Source: Flectobacillus roseus
GTDB lineage: Bacteria > Bacteroidota > Bacteroidia > Cytophagales > Spirosomataceae
Length of the DNA stretch: 15,614 nucleotides
Direction: 5' to 3' (one strand)
Assembly (NCBI RefSeq): GCF_030056665.1
Contig: NZ_JASHIG010000067.1
Positions 1 to 5,608 of this stretch are shown one piece after another. Each line of letters starts with the position of its first letter. Position 1 is the stretch's first letter. A model generated the notes under the pieces. It was not told the origin of the DNA, did no database searches, and saw only the letters and a list, made by a program, of their open reading frames with translations. Made by a program: the position numbers and the translations under genes.

Positions 1-18
1 AGAAATGCTTTATGCATA

Positions 19-74
19 GAAACCTCCTGTTTGTTTGTGTTTGTCGTGATTCACAAAGTAAACAAGGAGGTTTC
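19..74 (+). terminator. Long hairpin, probable terminator of a gene left of the window
   Basis: GAAACCTCCT (19-28) is perfectly complementary to AGGAGGTTTC (65-74). The stem extends inward by GTTT/AAAC (29-32 with 60-63) around a bulged A64. The + strand then reads GTTTTT (75-80). The stem plus T run suits termination of a + strand transcript entering from the left. The gene it would serve is outside the window, and it could equally be the 3' end of a minus-strand gene. Confidence 0.5.
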
Positions 75-88
75 GTTTTTAGAAGTTC

Positions 89-105
89 TCCCGAAAAATT
101 CGGGA
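89..105. terminator. Short perfect hairpin, second terminator candidate
   Basis: TCCCGAA (89-95) and TTCGGGA (99-105) form a 7-bp perfect stem with a three-base loop. A T run follows at 115-121 after a ten-base gap, which is far for a classical intrinsic terminator. It may act with the preceding hairpin to insulate the marR promoter from the left-hand gene. Confidence 0.35.
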
Positions 106-135
106 TGACTCATGTTTTTTTATAAATAAATACAA

Positions 136-200
136 TGTTATGCTTGCATAATAATTTATTCTTGTACAAATTTACATATAATTTAGTATGCTTAGCATAC
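136..200 (+). promoter_or_regulatory. Double operator and promoter region of marR
   Basis: Two palindromes lie here: TTATGC-TT-GCATAA (138-151, centre 144.5) and GTATGCT-T-AGCATAC (186-200, centre 193), 48.5 bp apart. Between them is a TTTAC block (171-175), matched by TTTAC at 953-957 in the acyl-CoA dehydrogenase promoter at the same offset from its operators. The likely arrangement, inferred from spacing, is that the first site overlaps the -33 element (TTG inside the palindrome) and the second lies near the transcription start, which would suit repression. The leader to the marR start is then about 150 nt, and I see no other gene in it. Confidence 0.7.
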
Positions 201-348
201 CTTTTACTAACTGTAGCAATAGCCTAGGATATTCAAACCACTTAAACTCTTTTCAATAGTATCCGCGACAATTTTACAGTTATATTCTTGCCTCTCCTCA
301 GAATTACACAGATGATTTATGTCCCAATAATGAAAATCTTGAAGAAAT

Positions 349-810
349 ATGAAAGCAGACAAAACCGTAGATTATCATATCAAGGCAGGATGGCATGCAA
401 TTAGTAGAATGTATAATTCTTATGCAGCACAGTTTGATATGACCATGGCCATTGGATATGTTTTGTTGAATATCGACAAAAATGGAACTCCTGCCACCAA
501 AATAGCTCCCGCACTAGGACTTGAGCCTCGCAGCTTGACTCGTATGCTCAAATCACTTGAAGATAAAAAGTGGATTCGTCGCGAAACCGACGAGGATGAT
601 CGCCGTGTCGTAAAGGTGTATTTGACAGAAGAGGGTAAACGTAAACGAGACAAAGCTCGCAATGGTGTGATTATGTTCAATAATTTAATTTATGAAAAAA
701 TTGGAGAAGAAAAACTACAGACTTTTTTTGAGGTAATGGAACAAATCAGTGAGGTAGTAGACTCTGAGGCTGCCAATTATAAGGCTGAGAATATCGAAGA
801 GTTTCTGTAA
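349..810 (+). CDS. MarR-family transcriptional regulator, likely controller of fatty acid oxidation genes
   Basis: A 153-residue protein of normal MarR length. The winged helix-turn-helix spans about residues 45-110: the recognition helix region includes LGLEPRSLTRMLKSLEDKKW, and the wing is marked by DEDDRRVVKVYLTEEG, the typical D-x-R motif between the wing strands. Flanking helices at both ends would form the dimer interface. MarR proteins bind short palindromes as dimers and release DNA on ligand binding. The same palindrome type occurs in pairs before this gene and before the downstream acyl-CoA dehydrogenase, so autoregulation and control of the dehydrogenase are strongly suggested. An acyl-CoA ligand is a reasonable guess from context but is not visible in the sequence. 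The ATG at 349 follows an A-rich stretch (gaagaaat), normal for Bacteroidota. Confidence 0.9.
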   Translation: MKADKTVDYHIKAGWHAISRMYNSYAAQFDMTMAIGYVLLNIDKNGTPATKIAPALGLEPRSLTRMLKSLEDKKWIRRETDEDDRRVVKVYLTEEGKRKRDKARNGVIMFNNLIYEKIGEEKLQTFFEVMEQISEVVDSEAANYKAENIEEFL

Positions 811-913
811 TAAAGAAGTCTTCGATAAGGATACGAGCCAAAGGATAGTTTAGCGTTCTTTACTCATTTGTTTCTCGAAAAAATACTATTTTTACTTTTT
901 TTGAAAATATTTT

Positions 914-980
914 AAATGTTATGCTTGCATAACATTTTTTTTATTTATTATATTTACAAAAAATTAGTATGCTTGCATAC
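914..980 (+). promoter_or_regulatory. Double operator and promoter of the acyl-CoA dehydrogenase gene
   Basis: The first palindrome has 11-bp perfect arms (914-924 and 927-937) around TT, with core TTATGC-TT-GCATAA. The second is GTATGC-TT-GCATAC (967-980). Centres at 925.5 and 973.5 are 48 bp apart. Between them TATATTTA (949-956) matches the Bacteroidota -7 consensus TAnnTTTG in all but the last base, and TTG (925-927) inside the first palindrome could be the -33 element with a 21-bp spacer. A bound regulator would cover both -33 and the start point. The second operator ends 47 nt before the start codon. Confidence 0.75.
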
Positions 981-1027
981 GATAGTTTAGCTTTTAGAAA
1001 ATTTTCGAATCGTAAAATATTCAAAAT

Positions 1028-2830
1028 ATGGTACTTACAGATAGCAAATCATCCATCAAAGGAGGAGAGTTCTTGATAAAAGATATTGATGCTTCTCAAA
1101 TTTTCATTCCTGAAGAATTCAATGAAGAGCAACAAATGATTGCTCAGACCTGTTTAGATTTTTTGCGTACAGAAGTACATCCAAGACTCGACGCTATTGA
1201 TTATGCAAAAGATACTAGCCTTATGGTTGAGCTTTTGGATAAAGCAGGAGAGTTAGGTTTGTTAGGAACTGCTATCCCTGAAGAATTTGGCGGTTTTGGC
1301 ATGAACTTCAATACTTCAATGTTGGTAACAGAAGCTTGCGGTGGAGGACACTCGTTTTCGGTAGCACTTTCGGCTCATACAGGCATTGGTACCTTGCCTA
1401 TTTTGTATTACGGAACAGAAGAACAAAAAGCCAAATATTTACCAAAATTAGCCACAGGCGAATGGAAAGCGGCATACTGTTTGACAGAGCCAGATTCGGG
1501 ATCGGATGCTAATTCAGGAAAAACCAAAGCGGTGTTATCTGAGGATGGCAAACACTATATTATCAATGGACAAAAAATGTGGATCACCAACGGTGGTTTT
1601 GCAGATTTGTTTATTGTTTTTGCCAAAATTGATAATGATAAGTCATTGACGGCATTTATCGTGGAAAAATCGTTTGGTGGTATTACCATGAACGAAGAAG
1701 AGCGTAAAATGGGTATCAAGGGTTCTTCAACACGTCAGGTATTCTTTAATGATTGTAAAGTTCCAGTCGAAAACCAATTATACACTCGTGAGGGAGGTTT
1801 TAAGATTGCTGTAAATATTCTGAATATTGGTCGTATCAAACTAGCTGCGGCAGTAGTAGGAGCAAGTAAAGGAGTTATTTCGACTGCTGTAAACTATGCT
1901 AACGAACGTAAGCAGTTTGGCACAAGTATCTCTAGTTTTGGGGCGATCAAGCACAAAATTGGCGATATGATTGCTAAGGTTTTTGCCTCAGAATCGGCTT
2001 GTTATCGTGCAGGACAAAATATCGATGATGCCATTGATACGTTGCTTGCATCGGGAATGGAAAGCGGTCAGGCGAAGCTAAAAGGCGTAGAGCAGTTTGC
2101 GATTGAATGTGCTATGCTAAAAGTACACGGCTCGGAGGTATTGGATTATGTTGTAGATGAAGGCGTACAGATTTACGGAGGCATGGGCTTTTCGGCTGAA
2201 GCACCAATGGATCGTGCATATCGTGACTCAAGAATCAATAGAATTTTTGAAGGTACCAACGAAATCAACCGTTTGTTGTCTGTAGGTACCATCGTAAAAC
2301 GTGCCATGAAAGGTGAATTGAATTTGATGCCAGCGGCAATGGCAGTTGGTAAAGAAATTCTATCAATTCCTGATTTTGGTGCAGAGGAGGAAGATGGCTT
2401 ATTTATTCCTGAGAAAAAAGCTCTCAAAAATATGAAAAAAGCCATTTTGATGATTGCTGGTGCATCGCTTCAGAAGTTTATGATGAAGTTTGAGGAAGAG
2501 CAGGAAATCATTATGAATCTGGCTGATATGTTGATTGAAACCTACGTGGCTGAATCGGCCTTGTTACGTGTAGAGAAACTGATTACACTTCGTGGCGAAG
2601 AGGCTTGTGCTTTGGAAAAAGATGCTGCTTTAGTGTATTTACACTCAGCTATTGACAAGTTGAATTCTGCAGGAAAAGTAGCTATCACATCATTTGCCGA
2701 AGGCGATGAGTTGCGTGTAATGTTGATGGGTTTGAAGCGCTTCACGAAAATCGCACCAATTAATTTGAAGGATGCAAGAAGAAGATTAGCTGATGCCGCC
2801 ATCCAAAAGAACGGATATATTTTTATATAA
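1028..2830 (+). CDS. Acyl-CoA dehydrogenase with C-terminal extension (VLCAD/ACAD9-like)
   Basis: A 600-residue FAD-dependent acyl-CoA dehydrogenase, catalysing the first step of beta-oxidation (acyl-CoA to trans-2-enoyl-CoA) with electrons passed to electron-transfer flavoprotein. The N-terminal helical domain covers about residues 35-150. The flavin/substrate signature LTEPDSGSDANS starts at L152, MWITNGG at 184-190, RKQFG at 294-298 and QIYGGMGF at 381-388. E408 in RIFEGTNEINR is at the position of the catalytic base. Ordinary family members are about 380 residues; here about 170 residues follow the catalytic core, as in membrane-associated very-long-chain enzymes, so a long-chain substrate is likely but inferred. 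The ATG at 1028 is chosen because the KGGEFLIKD stretch right after it looks like native N-terminal sequence. It is monocistronic in the window and shares operators with marR. Confidence 0.93.
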   Translation: MVLTDSKSSIKGGEFLIKDIDASQIFIPEEFNEEQQMIAQTCLDFLRTEVHPRLDAIDYAKDTSLMVELLDKAGELGLLGTAIPEEFGGFGMNFNTSMLVTEACGGGHSFSVALSAHTGIGTLPILYYGTEEQKAKYLPKLATGEWKAAYCLTEPDSGSDANSGKTKAVLSEDGKHYIINGQKMWITNGGFADLFIVFAKIDNDKSLTAFIVEKSFGGITMNEEERKMGIKGSSTRQVFFNDCKVPVENQLYTREGGFKIAVNILNIGRIKLAAAVVGASKGVISTAVNYANERKQFGTSISSFGAIKHKIGDMIAKVFASESACYRAGQNIDDAIDTLLASGMESGQAKLKGVEQFAIECAMLKVHGSEVLDYVVDEGVQIYGGMGFSAEAPMDRAYRDSRINRIFEGTNEINRLLSVGTIVKRAMKGELNLMPAAMAVGKEILSIPDFGAEEEDGLFIPEKKALKNMKKAILMIAGASLQKFMMKFEEEQEIIMNLADMLIETYVAESALLRVEKLITLRGEEACALEKDAALVYLHSAIDKLNSAGKVAITSFAEGDELRVMLMGLKRFTKIAPINLKDARRRLADAAIQKNGYIFI

Positions 2831-2865
2831 GGATCAGTACTGTACGAAGGAATTCTAACTATTGC

Positions 2866-2961
2866 GGATTTTGGATTTCTGATTTCGGAAATAAAGTAAA
2901 ATACCTTTATTTTTTACAAAATATAGAAGTTTACACTTCCGAAATCCAACATCCGATATCC
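2866..2961. repeat. Degenerate inverted repeat with heptad ATCC pattern
   Basis: GATTTCGGAA (2881-2890) is the exact reverse complement of TTCCGAAATC (2937-2946). The similarity continues outward over 25-nt arms (2866-2890 and 2937-2961), with an ATCC block recurring every seven bases (943-947, 950s and 958-961 in the 2900s on the right arm). Inside the loop a smaller AT-only-flanked hairpin occurs: AAATAAAG (2889-2896) with CTTTATTT (2905-2912), followed by more T, which may terminate the dehydrogenase transcript. The rest of 2831-3178 holds no gene I can support. Confidence 0.5.
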
Positions 2962-3056
2962 GAAATAAATGGTTTTTATAATCTTTCGTACAACCCTATA
3001 TAAGGATTTAAAATCCATAGCAGGCAAAATTGTATTTGTAATATTATTAGAGACAC

Positions 3057-3120
3057 TTTTTAACTTTAAGCTTACGGCATAAAGCCTAGCGCTTAAAGCG
3101 GGTAAAATGCCCACTAACTT
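3057..3120 (+). repeat. Dispersed stem-loop element, copy A
   Basis: CTTTAAGC (3064-3071) pairs with GCTTAAAG (3091-3098). The stem continues with TTA/TAG (one G-T pair) and GGC/GCC around the loop ATAAA. The same element occurs in the same orientation at 3917-3990. The shared parts include TTTAACTTT, CATAAAGCCTAG and the downstream CACTAACTTA. The stem base that differs between copies differs on both arms, so pairing is kept. Confidence 0.6.
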
Positions 3121-3176
3121 AATTCGCTTAAAGCTATTAGATTAAAATTTATGAAGGGGATTTTTAGGTAAATAAA

Positions 3177-3206
3177 AAGGAGGCGATATTTTTCGCCTCT
3201 TTTTTT
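3177..3206. terminator. Terminator between the dehydrogenase and rplS
   Basis: GAGGCGA (3180-3186) pairs with TCGCCTC (3193-3199) around a six-base loop. The + strand has a T run at 3200-3206 and the minus strand has one from the A run before the stem (3174-3178). It can therefore end transcription in both directions between the convergent genes. Confidence 0.75.
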
Positions 3207-3231
3207 GTGTCATAGCTTGGGTATTGAGCAT

Positions 3232-3264
3232 AAAAAAAGTCACTCCGTAAAGAGTGACTTTTTT
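3232..3264 (-). terminator. rplS intrinsic terminator
   Basis: AGTCACTC (3238-3245) and GAGTGACT (3252-3259) form an 8-bp perfect stem with loop CGTAAA. On the minus strand the stem is followed by seven T (complement of 3232-3238). It starts 27 nt past the rplS stop codon. The + strand T run (3260-3264) makes it bidirectional in principle. Confidence 0.85.
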
Positions 3265-3286
3265 ATATATTGCTTTTGTCAAGAGA

Positions 3287-3643
3287 CTATTTCTTTTTAG
3301 CTTCTTTAACTTTTGCAGCTCTACCGTGTTTGCCACGAAGATAGAACAATCTTGCACGACGTACTCTACCTTTACGCAATACTTCGATTTTGTCGATGTT
3401 TGGTGACAACAAAGGGAAAATTCTTTCAACACCTACACCGTTAGAAATTTTACGAACTGTGAAAGTCTCACCAGCACCGCTGTTACGACGTTGAATCACA
3501 GTACCTTGGAATACCTGAATACGTTCTTTGTTACCTTCACGGATTTTAACGTGTACGTTCAAAGTATCACCTGCTGAGAACTCGGGCAATTCTGCACGGC
3601 GTGCAGCGTTTTCAGCTTCTACCAATTTGATTAAATCGTTCAT
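3287..3643 (-). CDS. rplS: 50S ribosomal protein L19
   Basis: A 118-residue basic protein with the complete bL19 sequence. It begins MNDLIKLVEAENAARRAELPEF, continues with the SH3-like beta-barrel containing GDTLNVHVKIREGNKERIQVFQG and RRNSGAGETFTVRKIS, and ends in the basic stretch RKGRVRRARLFYLRGKHGRAAKVKE with a poly-lysine tail. L19 sits at the 30S-50S interface. The family is usually about 115 residues, so this is full length. The gene stands alone rather than with trmD/rimM, with its own promoter about 135 nt upstream and its own terminator. Confidence 0.98.
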   Translation of the reverse strand: MNDLIKLVEAENAARRAELPEFSAGDTLNVHVKIREGNKERIQVFQGTVIQRRNSGAGETFTVRKISNGVGVERIFPLLSPNIDKIEVLRKGRVRRARLFYLRGKHGRAAKVKEAKKK

Positions 3644-3810
3644 CTTGAATGATTTTTATTGTTTAAGTCCTAAATTTTTTGACTTGATTAATAACTAGCG
3701 GTGATATTAAAGGTCTGAAAAACAATACATTATTGTAGTTTGACTGCCCAATCACATAATTACTAAATCTTTGGGGGTGCAAAGTTCCGAAAAAAAATAT
3801 GTAAAACCAA
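3644..3810 (-). promoter_or_regulatory. rplS promoter and long leader
   Basis: On the minus strand GAACTTTG (complement of 3780-3787) matches the -7 consensus TAnnTTTG in all but the first base. A TTG lies 20 bp upstream (complement of 3808-3810) as a -33 element. The inferred transcript start near 3773 leaves a leader of about 130 nt. The leader contains a 6-bp hairpin ACAATA/TATTGT (3722-3727 with 3731-3736) and a 5-bp AAGTC/GACTT hairpin (3665-3669 with 3681-3685) near the start codon. L19 leaders that sense the protein are known in other phyla, so an autoregulatory leader is possible; that part is inference. Confidence 0.5.
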
Positions 3811-3916
3811 TAAATTGCTTAAGGATTTTAGAAAAAACTTGAAAGCCGTATGATGCATTTGGCTGTAAGCTACTATCATTAGGAACAAAATCTTCAATTT
3901 TTCATCAGAAATACCA

Positions 3917-3990
3917 TTTAACTTTTAGCCTACAACATAAAGCCTAGAGCTAAAAGCAGATAAAGCTATTTTACTTTTGACACTAACTTA
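3917..3990 (+). repeat. Dispersed stem-loop element, copy B
   Basis: CTTTTAGC (3922-3929) pairs with GCTAAAAG (3949-3956), extended by CTA/TAG with one bulged base, around a loop containing CATAAAGCC. It matches copy A at 3057-3120 in the same orientation, including the trailing CACTAACTTA (3981-3990). Compared with copy A the fourth and fifth stem positions are changed on both arms so that base pairing is kept. Copy B runs directly into the nnr promoter. Confidence 0.6.
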
Positions 3991-3996
3991 CTTTTG
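3989..3996 (+). promoter_or_regulatory. -7 element of the nnr promoter
   Basis: TACTTTTG is an exact match to the Bacteroidota -7 consensus TAnnTTTG and ends 23 nt before the nnr ATG, giving a short leader. No clear -33 TTG is seen at the usual distance, so the call rests on the -7 box and its position. Confidence 0.5.
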
Positions 3997-4019
3997 CACA
4001 CATATTTAGCTTTAAAACA

Positions 4020-5489
4020 ATGAGAAAGATATTTGATGCCCAGCAGATTCGTAACTGGGATGCTTACACCATTGCACAGGAACCTATTGCTTCCATTGAC
4101 TTGATGGAGCGCGCTTCTATAGCATTTACTGATAGGTTATTGTCTCTTTTTTCAGACAAAGATTTTACGATTTTCTGTGGAAAAGGTAATAATGGAGGCG
4201 ATGGACTCGCTATTGCTCGAATGCTTGTGGCAATGAATAGGAAAGTTGAAGTTTATGTCATAGACTATAGTGCTCAGGCTAGTCCTGATTTTGTGGTAAA
4301 CTATGACCGACTAACTTCACTAACCACTATTCATTCCATTAAGACCTTGAAGGATTTTCCTGTTATCGGACAAAACGGTGTTGTGGTTGATGCCATCCTT
4401 GGGTCTGGTACAAATAGACCCGTAGAGGGTATTTTGAAAGATGTTATTCAAGAAATAAATCAGAGTAAGCTTCCTGTTATTTCAGTAGATATTGCCTCAG
4501 GACTATATGTTTCTCAGCCAATTGCTAGAGGAAATACCATTATTCAACCTGATTATACCCTAACATTTGAAGCTCCCAAGCTGGCTTTTTTGATGCCGCA
4601 AAACCAATTATATGTGGGTGAGTGGGAGTGTTTGCCTATTGGACTTTCAAAAGAATATGTCCAAAATACCTCAACTTCCTTCTTTTGGACGGATAGTGTA
4701 TCGCTCAAAAAAAGGTCAAAATTTTCACATAAAGGTACATTTGGACACTCCTTGCTGGCTGTCGGAAGTCATGGCTCGATAGGAGCGGCGGTACTTTCAG
4801 CAAAAGCTTGCTTACGTTCGGGAGTAGGCTTACTTACTACCTATATACCCGCATGTGGTTATGAAATCATGCAAGCTTCCGTGCCTGAAGCTATGTGCCA
4901 AACAGACCCAGCAGAAAAAGAATTGAGTGTTTGTCCCGACCTTGAAAAATACACTGTAATTGGTATAGGATGTGGCTTGGGGAAAAGTGAGAAAACAAAA
5001 GCTTTTTTGAAAGGACTTTTGAGACAAGTAAAAAGTCCTTTAGTTCTCGATGCAGACGCCTTAAATATCATGGCCGAAGAGGCAGATATGCTTGCTTTGA
5101 TTCCTGCAAAATCCGTTTTGACACCGCATCCTAAAGAGTTACAGCGACTGATTGGATCTTGGGAAAATGATTTTGAAAAACTCGAAAAAGTAAAAGTATT
5201 TTCTCAAAAATATAATTGTATAGTTTTGGTAAAAGGAATGCATACTGCAGTTGTTTTACCAAATCAAGAAGTACACTTTAATTCGACAGGTAATCCAGGG
5301 ATGGCAACGGGTGGTAGTGGTGATGTATTGACAGGCATAATTACAGCACTAATAGCACAAGGATATTCGTCGGAAGAGGCTGCGATTATTGGTGTATTCA
5401 AACATGGTGAAGCAGGAGATATGGCAGCACAGGAAAGGGGACAAATGGCCATGCTCCCAAGTGATATTATTGATAAATTGAGATGGTAA
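4020..5489 (+). CDS. nnr: Bifunctional NAD(P)H-hydrate epimerase / ADP-dependent NAD(P)H-hydrate dehydratase
   Basis: A 489-residue fusion of two repair domains. The N-terminal YjeF_N epimerase domain (about residues 1-215) interconverts R- and S-NAD(P)HX; it carries GKGNNGGDG (54-62) and VVDAILGSGTNRPV. The C-terminal ribokinase-like domain (about 230-489) uses ADP to dehydrate S-NAD(P)HX back to NAD(P)H. It shows KGTFGHSLLAVGS, VLDADALNIM, LTPHPKELQRLIG and the anion-hole/catalytic motif GMATGGSGDVLTG with D435 at the expected catalytic position. The fused order and length are usual for bacteria. Both active sites look intact. The protein is cytosolic and does not depend on its neighbours; the gene is monocistronic, ending 12 nt before a strong inverted repeat. 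Confidence 0.96.
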   Translation: MRKIFDAQQIRNWDAYTIAQEPIASIDLMERASIAFTDRLLSLFSDKDFTIFCGKGNNGGDGLAIARMLVAMNRKVEVYVIDYSAQASPDFVVNYDRLTSLTTIHSIKTLKDFPVIGQNGVVVDAILGSGTNRPVEGILKDVIQEINQSKLPVISVDIASGLYVSQPIARGNTIIQPDYTLTFEAPKLAFLMPQNQLYVGEWECLPIGLSKEYVQNTSTSFFWTDSVSLKKRSKFSHKGTFGHSLLAVGSHGSIGAAVLSAKACLRSGVGLLTTYIPACGYEIMQASVPEAMCQTDPAEKELSVCPDLEKYTVIGIGCGLGKSEKTKAFLKGLLRQVKSPLVLDADALNIMAEEADMLALIPAKSVLTPHPKELQRLIGSWENDFEKLEKVKVFSQKYNCIVLVKGMHTAVVLPNQEVHFNSTGNPGMATGGSGDVLTGIITALIAQGYSSEEAAIIGVFKHGEAGDMAAQERGQMAMLPSDIIDKLRW

Positions 5490-5501
5490 AAAGTTAATTA
5501 A

Positions 5502-5564
5502 GATTGATTGGATGAGTGATGATTTATAATATAAATTTTAAAATAATCACTCATCCAATCAATC
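5502..5564. terminator. 19-bp perfect inverted repeat between convergent nnr and feoB
   Basis: The arms 5502-5520 and 5546-5564 are exact reverse complements over 19 bp (they begin GATTGATTGGATG on the left). The 25-nt loop is pure A/T except its first base and contains a further small palindrome (ATTTATA/TATAAAT). It lies 12 nt past the nnr stop and 44 nt past the feoB stop, so a bidirectional terminator or mRNA 3'-end stabiliser is likely. There is no strong T run on either side, which is why termination is not certain. ATCACTCA repeats once more at 5569-5576. Confidence 0.6.
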
Positions 5565-5608
5565 ACATATCACTCAATACATGATGACTCTCGTATGCTC
5601 ATGATCTG

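Noticed and set aside
11..18. TATGCATA as a fifth MarR operator
   Set aside because: It lacks the TT spacer of the four real sites, is only 8 bp and has no partner at 48 bp.
312..404. Short frame starting at ATG 312 that overlaps the start of marR
   Set aside because: About 30 codons, overlapping a clear MarR gene in another frame, with no family features; probably chance.
1058..1075. Shine-Dalgarno-like AAAGGAGG followed by in-frame TTG inside the dehydrogenase start
   Set aside because: The GGAGG encodes the family-like K-G-G-E segment, Bacteroidota rarely rely on Shine-Dalgarno pairing, and ATG 1028 is well placed after the promoter.
2914..3432. Minus-strand frames in the spacer and over rplS (2914-3114 and 3142-3432)
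   Set aside because: They run through terminator hairpins and repeats or overlap rplS in another frame; compositions are not protein-like.
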